Of a stretch of 64,000 bases of DNA, positions 9,879 to 20,269 are shown piece after piece (the stretch's first letter is position 1; each line of letters opens with the position of its first letter). The notes beneath the pieces are model-generated. The model was given only the letters and a program-made list of their open reading frames with translations, was not told the DNA's origin and did not search any database. This DNA is from Ampelocalamus luodianensis (Eukaryota; Streptophyta; Magnoliopsida; Poales; Poaceae), in assembly GCA_036346255.1 (NCBI GenBank), contig CM070623.1:610033-674032 (forward strand), written 5' to 3'. The translations under genes and the position numbers were made by a program.

Positions 9879-10480
9879 TTGGTGCCAAAAGCTACTACAG
9901 AGCACTTCGCTCTCGCGCCGGGGATTAAGGACTTGTCGGGAGGGGTCCATGAGACTCGGTCCCAGCTGGTTGCTTTGCAGACAGCACTGCAAAGTACCCA
10001 CTCGCAAACACAAATCGTGAATTTGGTGGAATGGCTAGGAGATGCTCGTGCTACAGGTTCTTTTGCATCTGGCAAAGTCACTTCTGCAGACTTGTCGTTT
10101 TGCACGTGGGAGCAACCTTTGCCGGATTTGATTCACCCGCAAGATGAACAATTGGGCCCGCAAGTGCAACAGGCCAGCCCAGAGGTTGGTACTCACACGT
10201 CTAGCCTAGCAGAGTCCCCTTTGATAACGTACTCGCGCAGAGTCAAGAAGCGATTGTCCACTCCTCTCCTCCCGTTGCCGGAATTGCATCAGTCCCGTCG
10301 ATGGGGCTTCCCGAAAACTTCACTCCTAGGCGCTGCGCACGCTTGGTCACGTCTAGTCGTCAAGGCAACCGGGCGGAAAACAGCGTTCAGCTTTCTCTGG
10401 CAACCAAATTAGGCTTACTCCCCAATAGCGGAAGGTCGATGGATGCTACCATTTCCAACTTGTACGAGTTGTTCAACTCA
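9879..10480 (+). pseudogene. LINE 5' ORF remnant (ORF1-like), uncertain
   Basis: A 177-codon open frame (9879-10412) and an overlapping one (to 10489) include ESPLITYSRRVKKRLSTPLL, then a frame change to TPRRCARLVTSSRQGN and LGLLPNSGRSMDATISNLYE. Position upstream of the endonuclease and the TPRRSxRL-like phrase fit the end of a plant LINE ORF1, but no CCHC knuckle is visible. Its first part may belong to the copia leader instead. No function can be claimed. Confidence 0.4.
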
Positions 10481-10651
10481 CAACTTTAGCAACATCATCT
10501 CTCGGCTTTGGCAGCGATTTTTCAATTGTCCATCCCAGAGGCTCTGACACCTAAGGTAGGGGACCTTCGGCCGATGCAGTTTGTCATCGCATCAATCCCT
10601 GCTTGTTAGCGCACGTCGATCCGGGTCGCTGGTCGTCTTAACCTAGCTGCA

Positions 10652-11528
10652 TGGAGCTCAACTGTAATCTTGTCAATTGGAACGTTTGGGTTTAAACAAT
10701 CCCACCAAAAGAGCTGTGGTCAGAGAAACCATAACCTCGTTGCTAGCATCGGTCGCTTGTATTCAAGAGACGAAACTGGATGTTATCAATTCGACTTTGT
10801 TAAATGAAATTTTAGGGCCATCTTTCGATGGTTTCTCCTTGTCGGGTTCCCAAACTAGAGGGGGCATACTTCTAGCTTGGAATTCTACTAATGTGTCTTG
10901 CACCTCGGCTAGTATCAGGGAGCACTCCATCACTGCCAAGGTCACGTTCCGAGGGGACAGAGGGAGGGGGGTTGTCCTCATGGCTCAGTGGTGTATGGAC
11001 CACAAGAGCAGGTTGCCAAAGAGGAATTCCTGCCAGAATTGCGCCAGATTAGAAGCGTTACCAAAGGCCCTTGGATGGTGTTGGGCGACTTCAACCTAAT
11101 TCTTCAAGCCCGGGAAAAAAAACACCGGTTGAATTAATAGGCACCAAGTCAATAGTTTCAGGCGCCTGGTGGATGATCTTGAGCTCAGAGAGATCCATCT
11201 AAACGGCCGAGCGTTCGCCTGGTCTAGTGCGAGAGAGCTCCCGACAATGGAGAAAATCGATAGGGTTTTCGTCTCCACCGATTGGGAAATTATGTTTCCT
11301 AATTGTTTCCTCCACGCCCTCTTGTCCACAGTCTCCGATCACTGCCCACTTCTCTTGTCCACAACATTTTTCTTTCAAGTCAAGAAATCATCTAGATTTG
11401 AATCTTTCTGGGGAAAGTTGAAGGGGTTCCAGGATGCAGTTCAGTCAACTTGGCATTGCCCACATAATATTCTTGATCCACAGCGAAGGATTGACTTCTT
11501 GTTGAAAAACACTACTTGTGCCTTGTAG
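10652..11528 (+). pseudogene. LINE ORF2 endonuclease domain (APE type), broken
   Basis: Reads LNCNLVNWNVWGLNNPTKRA at the start, the usual 'WN-RGLN' opening of plant LINE ORF2, then CIQETKLDVINSTLLNEILG with the catalytic QETK, LSGSQTRGGILLAWNS, a frame change near 11000, WMVLGDFNLI-like residues around 11075-11100, FAWSSARELPTMEKIDRVFV and TVSDHCPLLLS (the SDH motif). These are the APE endonuclease motifs that nick target DNA. Stops at about 11098 and 11526 and frameshifts disable it. Confidence 0.75.
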
Positions 11529-11868
11529 AGCTGGAGCCAGCGTCGCATAGGAAATGCGCGCCAGCAAATCGATTGGGTTAAGGAACCCTTGTGGCGGTTC
11601 GATGTGGCTAAGAGAGGTTTGGCGTCAGGAAAGCGTTAGCTACAGGTGGCTCTTAAGAAAAAGATGCTTGGTTTGTGTTCTTTGCATCTTACGGTTGCAC
11701 GCCAACGGCTAGGGTTCACTAGTTGAGCGAAGGAGATGCAAACACACATTTCTTCCACCTACTATTTGCAAGCAACCGTCGGCATCGGAACTTTATAACC
11801 CAAATGCAAGTTGATGGAGTTTGCTTGCAGTCGTAGGTCGGAATGGAGAAAGCTTTGCATGAGTTTTT

Positions 11869-13140
11869 TTGTACAGCTCATTGGCAACCCAGCGACAAGG
11901 TCGCACACCCGTTAGATGGCGTCTTTGGAGGGGCACTTCGCGAAGGATGAAGTTTGGGAGGCCGTCAGGAGCTAGTCGTCAGAAAGGCGCCTGGACCAAC
12001 GGGTTCACTGCCTTGTTTTACCAAACTTGCTGGGGCATCATTAAGGGAGATGTCATGGCTGCCTTCTTTTGCTTGGGTTGTTCTAGGAGCAACAATTTCA
12101 ATCTTCTCAATCAGGCATTGATCACCCTTTTTCCAAAGAAGCTAGAGGCGCAAGAACCTAAAGACTACCGTCCTATCAGTTTGTTGCATAGCTTCGCCAA
12201 GCTCTTTTCCAAGGTATTATCCAATATCCAGGAGGCTGAGTTCTCACCGCACCTTGCCACCGTAGTCACACCAAATCAATCCGTGTTCAACAAGCTCCGA
12301 TCCATTCACGATAACTTCAACCTCATTAGGTTTTCCGCAAGGTCCCTCCAAAAAAGAAAGCAAGCTTGCTGCTCAGTTAGACATCGCGTGTGCTTTTGAC
12401 TCTGTGCCCTAGCCGTTCCTCTTGGAGGTTCTGCGTCGCAAAGGCTTCGGGCCTAATTGGTGTAGGTAGTTGGCTATCTTACTCTCCACGTCGTCTACTC
12501 GAGCGCTTCTCAATGGGCAGCCAGGTCCAGTCATTTGGCATGGCCGGGGGCTCTGCCAAGGTGATCTGTTGTCTCCAATGCTCTTCATTCTGACCATGGA
12601 TATTCTCAACAATCTCCTCCAGCAAGCCGAAAGCTGCTCCCTCATTGCTCCGGTCAGGGGTTCGAGAGAAATACCTTACCGGCCTTCCTTGTAAGCGGAT
12701 GACGCGGCTCTATTCCTAACCACAGTTATCACCGACTTACATGCAATCAAAGCTATTTTACAGGTTTTCGGTGAGGCTTCAGATCTTCATTCAAATCTGG
12801 CCAAGAGCTCCGTACCATCGATCCAGTGTTCCGAGCAACATCTACAACTTATAGCTGATGAACTGCAATGTTCCCGGGTCGATTTTCCAAGCAAGTATTT
12901 AGGGCTCCCCCTCTCCCTAAGGAAACCATCAAAAGGAGAATTTCAGCTGCTGTTGGACAAGGTTACTAGTAGGCTGGCAAGTTGGCAATCTCACATGATG
13001 TTGCAAGGAGGTAGGCTAGCTTTGATCAACAGCGTCTTGACGGCGATGCCCCTCTATCACCTCATGGCATTAAACCATCCGGCTTGGGTTCTCAATCAAA
13101 TTGACAAACGACGCCGAGCTTTCCTTTATTAAGGTTCGGT
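11869..13140 (+). pseudogene. LINE reverse transcriptase domain, broken
   Basis: Residues include LITLFPKKLEAQEPKDYRPI-SLL (RT block 1), QSVFNKLRSIHDNFNLI, GRGLCQGDLLSPMLFILTMD (the QGDPLSP block), then stop-ADDAALFL where F/YADD is expected, and KYLGLPLSLRKPSKGEFQLL followed by RLALINSVLTAMPLY. This is the standard order of a plant L1-type RT. The catalytic aspartates survive, but the residue before them is a stop codon and at least two frameshifts occur. Confidence 0.8.
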
Positions 13141-14130
13141 GTCAGTTTCGGCTTGGAATTGTTTGGTCGCTTGGTCGTCAGTGTGTAGACTGCTAGAGTG
13201 TGGGGTTCTAGGCATTCATAACCTTAGTGTGCACGGGAGTGTGTTGCACATACGTTGGTTGTGGCTTCAGCGGTCTTAGGATTCTAGGCCTTGGCAGGGT
13301 CTGGCCGGTACCGCAAGACGAACGGAGCGAGACCTATTTCAGGCTTCTATCACGATACAGCTGGGGAATGGCGAAGATTCGTTGTTTTGATTGGTTAGGT
13401 GGTTGGAGGGCCGAAGCATTCCGTCTTCGGTGCCTTATCTGTTCAACTCAGTGCCCATTGCAATTCGGAAGAAAAGAACGGTGGCTGAAGGCTTATGACA
13501 GATATTACTGGATGCCTGGATATGCAGGTCCTCACAGAGTATCTGGAACTTTGGGATAGGCTTCGCAACATTCGCACTATGGCCGGACAGCACGACTCCG
13601 TTTGTTGGCGATGGGAGTCATCAGGCCTCTACACTGTGCGCTGCGCGTACAGGGCGTTCTTCATTGGGTCTGCTCACTTCGCCAGCATGGAGGCACTTTA
13701 GAAGGCTTGGGCACCCTTGAGGTGCAAGATCTTTGTGTGGCTTGCCTTGCGTCGCTGTTGCTAGACAGCGCACCGATTGCAGCAGCACGGCCTACAAAAT
13801 CAAGGCATTTGTCTTCTGCTTTCATTCGTCGGAAACCATCGATCATATTCCAATTAGCTGTGCGGTTACAGCCCAGATTTGGAGCCTATTCTTTTCTCGA
13901 GTGAGATTTAATCGTTCCATTCCGGTCGGCGAGGTTAGCATCCAAGACTTTTTGGTTAATGGCGCGAGGCCAACTCGGAAGGAAAGATAGGAAGTTGTTG
14001 GATTCTTGCATCATCTTGGTTGCTTGGATGATTTGGAAGGAGCGCAACAGCAGAGTGTTCTTGTAGTAGCACACACCGATTCTCGTTCTTCTACAACGCA
14101 TCTTAGATGAGTTCGGTAACTGGCGCATGG
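13141..14130 (+). pseudogene. LINE C-terminal region (zf-RVT type), broken
   Basis: Fragments such as VCRLLECGVLGIHNLSVHGS, DSVCWRWESSGLYTVRCAYR and APLRCKIFVWLALRRC (the last in the +1 frame near 13710) follow the reverse transcriptase in the order of the zf-RVT domain of plant LINEs. Stops at 13700 and elsewhere. No RNase H domain could be recognised with confidence. Confidence 0.6.
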
Positions 14131-14358
14131 CGGGAGATCATTTTCTGGAGGACCAATCAAGTCGGGAGTAGTCTCTTTAGACTTCTAGTTCGGTCACCCT
14201 TTCCCTGGCTCCTGTTTTTGTTCTTGTTCTTTTAGTTCCTCTCCTGGTCATCTCTTGTTTTCATTTTTCTTGTTTCGATCTTAGTGTTGATCTTGTACTG
14301 GTGTTGGCTTCTACTTAATGGAATGATGTGCAAGGCTTTTGCGCTTCCTCGAAAAAAA

Positions 14359-14372
14359 AGTCAATGCCAACA
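14359..14372. repeat. Target-site duplication, right copy (LINE)
   Basis: agtcaatgccaaca, directly after the LINE A-run, identical to 9266-9279. Confidence 0.85.
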
Positions 14373-14433
14373 TAGTCTGCAAATAATTCTCAGCAACTGC
14401 AAGAGAAGAACAAAATTACTGAAAGAACTGAAC

Positions 14434-15944
14434 CTGAGCTTCCTCCTCGTCCTCTAACATCTCCCGTTGTGCCTCTAATCTTCGGCGTTTCTTCCTAGGC
14501 AGATTTTTCTGTAGAATAAAAGATAAAAGCAAAAAAGTCAAGCAAACTAAATCTCATGCACATTACCAACTCACTCAAATATCACTTCCATAAGCACACC
14601 TCATTCTCTCTTCTCCTTTTCTCCTTCAGACGAAGATCTTCAGCTTGCTGAGCACTAACAACTCCAGAGCTACTCTTACCTTGATCCAAGGATTCCTTGA
14701 TGAAGAACAAAGCCAGATATTACTGATGTGTACAAGATTGACAAGATATATGTTTGAATCAAGTATGTATAAAGAATTTCATCCCAGTGCAAAAGTAAAA
14801 AACGATTTACTTCTAGTTTAAAATAAAGACAACGGAACATGAGGAACATTTTAAGGCAAACATTTAAGTACAAATTTATTATGTCTGGTTTCTTAGTGCA
14901 CCATGAGGTCCATGACAGCATGGGACCATAAAAGTTGCAATGAAAGCAAATAGCAGGCTGAGGCATGTTATATGTGCTTGTCCAAAATGGTATGGGATAC
15001 TGTGAAAATTCAATTATATTTGACATTCTGTCTGTCTTGCTTTTGATGCTAATCAACAGTTGGTGTTGGACACAGCCACAAGGATTGTAACTACATTCTT
15101 TAGTTACCATCTCTCTGTAAAAAGCATGACAGCTATGGTTATACCACATAAGAATAACTACATGCATCATGGACATCAAACTTTTATTCATGCAATATAT
15201 ACCCAAGAACAACTGTTAATACTGTAACTAAGAGGCCATCATTTTAATCTTAGAAGACACAAAAAAGGACAAATAAAACTATAAAAGCACTCGCATCACA
15301 TTCAACAAACAAAACAAAAGCAGGTGTGAAGAAAAAGTGATAAAAAGTAGCACTGGACCAGTGAAGAAATGTTTCATAATACATAAAGTAAGATATTTTG
15401 TAGGTGCAACTGGCATCAGATAAATATATATATTCTAATACAATTTAAGACAAACTTACTTTAGCAGCCTTTGCCAAAAGCTTCTTTTCTGTTTCAGTAG
15501 CAAACCAGGTTCTCTTTGGGCGTGAGTATATCTCATCCTTATGAGCTATCATATTTTCTGCCTGATAGTTGCAAAGATGTGATAGAAAAAAAGGGTTTAA
15601 ATCTACACAACAATCCACAGCGCTTAAATTGATTTCTGGTCAACTAATTCTCATTCCACAAGCAAAAAAGAAGTTTTTAGGGAAATTTTGGAACTTCCAA
15701 AAGATATAACCTTTGTAGCTTCCATTTCAGCTTTCCTTAATGCTCTTTCCTCCCTAAAAAGATAAGGGTATAAATTATTAGCAGTAGTTTGAACAAAAGT
15801 CTACCCTAAACACCATGAAACTAACCTTTCTTCTTGAATTACGGTAGAAATTTGATCTTCCAGTTGCTCAATCAATTTTGCACACTCAGCCACAGGTTTC
15901 TCTGCAACAATGCGGCTTTTCAGCTGTGAACCAGCTTTCTTTGC
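14434..15944 (-). CDS. Helicase post-core exons (five exons)
   Basis: Exons 15826-15944, 15711-15753, 15460-15561, 14600-14695 and 14434-14508, phases consistent and frame open throughout. They read AKKAGSQLKSRIVAEKPVAE, LIEQLEDQISTVIQEE, ALRKAEMEATK, AENMIAHKDEIYSRPKRTWF, ESLDQGKSSSGVVSAQQAED and KNLPRKKRRRLEAQREMLED. This is the DRS1/DDX27 region after the second RecA lobe: a coiled-coil-like charged segment, the RPKRTWF signature and a basic cluster. It is well kept although the upstream core is broken, so the damage looks recent. Confidence 0.8.
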
Positions 15945-16209
15945 CTGAAAGGTAATTCAGAGAATACCAATGAACAATAACCAAAACAGTGGCCAATTAA
16001 AAAGAACACCGATTGCAGTTCTTCTTGAATTATGGTAGAATCAACGGAATTAGAAATGGACTACAGACTGCAGTTCTCAAGTCAAGGCTAGAGCAAGCAA
16101 TTCTAGAAATCATATGGTTGCTAAAACCATATGATTAACAGAATTACAACGCTTTCGTGAACACAGCTAGCTATCAGCTATGCCAAAGAATAACATGTGT
16201 CCTGAGTAT

Positions 16210-16214
16210 ATCAG
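16210..16214. repeat. Probable target duplication of the TRIM
   Basis: atcag here and atcaa at 16917-16921 flank the element; four of five bases agree. Confidence 0.5.
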
Positions 16215-16916
16215 TGTAATACCCCGGCCAACTCGTAGCGCGGCCCATATGGCCTATGTGGAGTTGTGATAGTGGAATTAGTCTCACATTACTTGTCTAA
16301 AGTGAGTTGTAGCAATATATAATATATGTAGGGTCAAACATAGTACCTCCTGGTTAAACCTTACACGAAGTGAGGACGAAAGTATAAATAGGGTGCTATG
16401 TGAACATGGGTCCACCCCACGGTGGGCTAGGCATTGAGCGGGTTTTAGACCAGGGTGTTACAGATGATATCAGAGCATCAACTTTAGCTGCACGGGAGCG
16501 TGCGGGACAGGGGTGTGGGCATATGGCGCATTGCACGTGTGGGCCCGGAGTGAACACACGGCATGGCATGTGTCGGCACTGGATGCATAGATGTGTACTG
16601 AGGGATGGTTCTGGGTATTTGCCGCATATGCGGTGTGCTACCGAGGGCGTCAGCCCTTAGGGGGATGAATGTAATACCCTGCTCTGCTCGTAGTACAGTC
16701 CATATGGAGTTGTGTGGTGGAATTAGTCCCATGTTGCTTGTCTAAAGTGAGTAATAGTATATAATGCCTGTTGGGGCCAAACGTAACACCTCTGGGTTAA
16801 CTTTTTTTACATGAAGCGAGAACAAAAGTGTAAATAGGGTGCTATATGACTACGCGAGCACGGGTCCAACCCACGGTGGGCTAGGTATTGAGCGGATTTT
16901 GGGCCAGGGTGTTACA
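16215..16916 (+). mobile_element. TRIM: terminal-repeat retrotransposon in miniature (702 bp)
   Basis: Two similar terminal repeats, 16215-16462 and 16670-16916, both start TGTAATACCC and end GGTGTTACA. Directly after the first is gatgatatcagagcatc, containing TATCAGAGC, the usual initiator-Met tRNA primer site. Just before the second is the purine run cttagggggatgaa. The interior is only about 207 bp and non-coding. These are the defining features of a TRIM, which depends on another element for movement. It lies in the intron between helicase exons 16963-17061 and 15826-15944. Confidence 0.85.
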
Positions 16917-16962
16917 ATCAACATAGCTACTTAAACCAGGTTACAGATGACAAAATACTTAC

Positions 16963-17061
16963 AATAGCTTTCAAGAGGGATCTATCATCATCGGTAACAA
17001 ATGTCACGGCATATCCTTCTCTCTGCTGCCCGAGCAAAGCACGCCAACACGATGAAGATAA
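16963..17061 (-). pseudogene. Helicase motif VI exon, frameshifted
   Basis: Good acceptor (GTTGTAG, 17061) and donor (GCTATT/GTAAGT, 16963). The frame starts YLHRVG, the beginning of motif VI (HRVGRTARAGR), but then changes to VLCSGSREKDMP and stops. Several small indels lie within about 30 bases, net +2, so the exon is 99 nt instead of the expected 97. After them another frame again reads TFVTDDDRSLLKAI, showing the downstream part was coding. Motif VI contacts ATP and RNA, so its loss alone would inactivate the enzyme. Confidence 0.8.
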
Positions 17062-17906
17062 CTACAACAGCATAAACAAGACACATATATGAAAAAGAAC
17101 ATAACTAAATGACAAAATTCTTCCATAAGATCGGAAGACATAAAATTCAATGGCAAAAAAATTGGTGGTCCCAATTTTTTTATAATAAAAATGGCTATCC
17201 AACAATGTAGTCAGGCAATTCTGCAGGTACAGAAAATGGAAAACCAGAGTATGCCTTCCAAGGTAGATGTGTAGGCAAGGCTGGCTGCCGGAATTGACAA
17301 TGTTAAAGGAATACATCGTACAAAAAGATTATCAATAGACCATGTACTTATCCTTTTTGGAACAGCCAAGTGAAAGAGAAAAACAAGATATCGAGCTGAA
17401 CTAATTGATTATATAATTCAATTAATTTTCACCTAGAATGTGATTAGTTACAACTTCTCTGTTTAATTTATACTGGGAGCAGTAATTATTACACAGAAAG
17501 TTCCACGCTACATGTTCTGCACAAGTCAAATGGAGCTTGATATTGATAAACTAAATCGTAACATACAAGCAAAGTTCAAAAACTGGTCACAGAAAAAAAA
17601 ATACAGGACCTAAGCTGGTTCATGTGGGGGCTGAAAATGAAACCACAATTCCACAATGCACAGCTTCAAAACTTAACTTTTTTTCCTAAACCAATGCAGA
17701 CTTTTGAAATGCTTCAACATTTGCATAAGTTGCTCTAACTACCAACATTCCAAAAAACAGTCTCATCCCAAACTTCTTTCTAAGAAAATCATGCATCGCA
17801 TGAGTATGTGACAACTGGCAAGCACTTGAAGCTTGAACATAAGATAAATGGCAGCAATACAAAACGACTACAATAGCAAAACTGTCTTCACTTATTTAGT
17901 ACTTAC
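17062..17906. other. Helicase intron, no other feature
   Basis: AT-rich intron between exons 17907-17968 and 16963-17061 on the minus strand. I see no transposon ends, repeats or exon. Confidence 0.4.
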
Positions 17907-17968
17907 GTTTTGACATCACGTGGGCAGGAAAAGTTTATTACAGTTCGAACACCAACAATATCAATCCC
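17907..17968 (-). CDS. Helicase exon after motif V
   Basis: 62-nt exon with acceptor GACTTGTAG (17968) and donor AAAAC/GTAAGT (17907). Reads GIDIVGVRTVINFSCPRDVK-T, the segment that in the family follows ATDVAAR and precedes the YLHRVGR motif. Frame and junctions are normal. Confidence 0.8.
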
Positions 17969-18149
17969 CTACAAGTCAAACCAACATTTTGTCAATAAAA
18001 AACACTCAAACATCCAACACATGTATTTTCTAATTTTTACATAGGATTTTCTATTTTGCATTAGTTCTTTATTCAAATACGCTAATATACGATGCAATAC
18101 CTCAAGAAAGTAAAAGGCGAATCACAATGTGAGATTAACATTCAAGATC

Positions 18150-18151
<2 letters not shown>

Positions 18152-18208
<57 letters not shown>
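18152..18208. repeat. (AT)n microsatellite
   Basis: About 28 uninterrupted AT units, directly next to the remnant of the motif V exon. Confidence 0.95.
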
Positions 18209-18210
<2 letters not shown>

Positions 18211-18221
18211 CAATCACAAAC

Positions 18222-18300
18222 AAAATCACTTTCTGAAAAGCTGCAACATCAGTTGCAATTTTCTATTAAATTATCTTGTATCAATGAACAGAGTCAAAAG
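18222..18300 (-). pseudogene. Degenerate helicase motif V exon
   Basis: The only sequence between exons 20270-20372 and 17907-17968 that resembles the missing motif V exon. The minus strand reads TAG, K, then IATDVAAF at about 18258-18232, where the family has IATDVAARG. Upstream bases still resemble the expected ELF..QEVDF coding sequence but carry stops and indels, and no clean junctions remain. The upstream half is repeated at 18314-18352. An (AT)n tract lies on the other side. This exon appears destroyed by local duplication and slippage. Confidence 0.6.
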
Positions 18301-18313
18301 CCTATAGAAGAAC

Positions 18314-18352
18314 AAAATTTTCTATTAAATTATCTTGTATCAATGAACAAAA
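18314..18352. repeat. Local tandem copy of part of the dead exon
   Basis: attttctattaaattatctt and gtatcaatgaaca occur at 18258-18291 and again here, separated by about 25 bases; nearly identical, so recent. Confidence 0.8.
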
Positions 18353-18700
18353 TTTTTAGCTCAAAATTGCAGAATTTTGCTGGTTTTAAAAATTAATATT
18401 CAACGGGTACTCAAAACAATTTGAGCACACGTTTTGGTCATAATTACATGTAACATCTACATCTTCCAAATTCAACAATGTCTAGCCTAGATTTGCCAAA
18501 CTGGAATCTGTTTAAGATCCATTATTCGGTCCAGCCGAGATGGCCAGATATCAATTTCTGCAATTTCTAAAGTGCATCAACCTTTTACATTCAGCATCAT
18601 ATATTTGACTAATTTGAGTGAATCAACCGTGAAGCTTTCTGCACTGAACAGTAGCATTGTATAGAACCTCTTAGGTCCTACATTAAGCCTATAAAGTTAG

Positions 18701-18708
18701 ATGAACGC
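18701..18708. repeat. 8-bp target duplication, left
   Basis: atgaacgc, identical to 19907-19914. Confidence 0.85.
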
Positions 18709-18889
18709 CATTGTTATTAAGTCGTATGACTAGTCACGACTAATCGTCGACTACTCGGCAAGTCAGCACACTGGCATCGACTAGTGCCGTCGACTCGACT
18801 AGCTGCGCTAGTCATCCGACTTGCCGACTAGTCGGCCAACGCAAGTCGGGCGGCTAACTGGCCCAGCGTCAGCGACTCAGCTCCCCAAC

Positions 18890-19460
18890 ACGAGTCAAGG
18901 AGATAATACAAGAGGGGAAGGGCCGAAAGGGCATACCAGATCCAATCGAGACTCCCCCAGTCCCCACGACGACGTCCCCCGCAAGGAGAGGGGAACCATA
19001 GCCCACCGCCGCCCCTGTCCGACGTCCACGACGCTGACACCGCCCGCCGCCACCTCCTCCTCAGCCCTCCCCTGCCTCCCTTGTCCCCTATCCACGACGC
19101 CGCCGCCACCTCCTCAGCCCTCCCGAGTTGTCGTCGACCCACGTTCACGACACCGCCGCCACCTCCTCCTCGGCCCTCCCTAGTCGCCGTCGACCCCCGT
19201 CAAGGCCGCCGCCGCCGTCTCCTCCTCGGACCTCCCCAATCATCATTGACCCGATTCCCGAGCCGTGGTGAGCACTGAGCACTCCCTCCTCCTCCTCCCC
19301 TTTCTCCTCTCCTCTCCTTCCTCTGGCTCTGCTTGCGCTGCGCTCTGCTTGCTTGCGCCATCTCTGCTTGCGGTAGTAGTAGGCGTGAGTAGTCTGCGCT
19401 CTCTCGCCGCCTCCTCTCGCTGCTTTGCTCTCTCTACTCGCTATAAGCTGTAATGCTCTT
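18890..19460. other. GC-rich insert inside the hAT element
   Basis: Repeated cgccgccacctcctcct phrases give open frames on both strands in which Pro, Ser, Thr and Arg dominate. It resembles the first exon or 5'UTR of a grass gene, and a possible donor (gtggtgagc) is at about 19264. No domain is recognisable; treat it as possible gene capture. Confidence 0.3.
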
Positions 19461-19483
19461 GCTTGCTAATGCTTGCTCTGCTT

Positions 19484-19600
19484 TAGTAGTAGTACTAGTA
19501 ATAGCAGCAGCAGCAGCAGTAGTAGTAGCAGCAGACATTCTGATTAGCGCAGTAGTAGTAGCACTAGCGAGTGATTACTAGTAGTAGTAGTAAGCTAGTA
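19484..19600. repeat. AGT/AGC trinucleotide tracts
   Basis: Runs of agtagtagt, agcagcagcagc and agtagtagtagcagcag, interrupted, within the hAT element. Confidence 0.85.
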
Positions 19601-19906
19601 GCTTGATATATGCTACAAGTTAATACATTACATGCCTCAGATATATGTATAGTCTGCCAGACTAGTCGTGGCTTGACCATGGATTGCTACAAGTTAATAT
19701 ACATCCCGCCGCACATGCCAAATTCAAATTATATTTTTAATCAAATTTGAACAATTTCATCCAAAAACCTAGTCGTGCATCGACCGAACCGACTAGTCGT
19801 GGCTAGTCGCGATCCAGTCGGTCAAGTTTCAATCGGTCGCGACTAGTCGGTCAAGTCGGTCCCCTTGCGACTCGACTCGACTCGACTTTACAACTTAATA
19901 ACCTTG

Positions 19907-19914
19907 ATGAACGC
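19907..19914. repeat. 8-bp target duplication, right
   Basis: atgaacgc, identical to 18701-18708. Confidence 0.85.
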
Positions 19915-20269
19915 AAAAAGTTGAGCAAGGATTACAAGCTTAATCTCTCACCAAACAGTTAGGTTATTATTGGGATTATTTAATGGCTTAGAAGATGAAG
20001 CCAATAAATATGGGGCAAAAAGGCTAGTAAAGGATATGTAAGCCGGTATTTACCATAATATATTTTACACACAATCTGATAAGATACAACATTAGAACAC
20101 TATGAGCACCTTTCAGTGAAGATGCTGGAAACACAAAGAGTTCATGACACAAGAGCTAACATGATAATAAAAGAAAATAAAGGAAAAAATATGGATGCTG
20201 GAGAAACAAAGAGTACATGACACGAGCAAACATGATAGAACATAAAGAAATTATGGCAAATAAAATCAC

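Larger units (their letters stand above)
9280..14358 (+). mobile_element. Non-LTR retrotransposon (LINE), decayed, with an embedded copia LTR
   Basis: Bounded by a 14-bp direct repeat (9266-9279 and 14359-14372) and ending in a short A-run (14352-14359), as expected for target-primed insertion. Contains an APE-type endonuclease region, reverse transcriptase region and a C-terminal zinc-knuckle region typical of plant L1-like elements, all in the plus orientation, opposite to the host gene. Many stops and frameshifts; the catalytic box reads stop-ADD. The 5' part contains a copia LTR (9618-9877), so it is either a nested insertion or a chimeric element. It lies between helicase exons at 14434-14508 and 8645-8922. 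Confidence 0.8.
18709..19906. mobile_element. Non-autonomous hAT-type element (about 1.2 kb) with gene-like GC-rich interior
   Basis: Ends CATTGTTATTAAGTCGTA (left) and, in reverse complement, CAAGGTTATTAAGTTGTA (right), with a perfect 8-bp flanking duplication atgaacgc. This combination is diagnostic of the hAT superfamily. Subterminal regions are packed with CGACTAGTCG-type palindromes. The centre (about 18890-19460) is GC-rich, pyrimidine-biased on the plus strand, with open proline/serine-rich frames, and is followed by AGT/AGC triplet tracts. No transposase. The GC-rich centre could be a captured 5' gene end, but I recognise no protein. Confidence 0.8.

Noticed and set aside
14676..15212. 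178-codon minus-strand ORF in a helicase intron
   Set aside because: Reads through the intron 5' of exon 14600-14695; it begins with no splice logic and has no domain.
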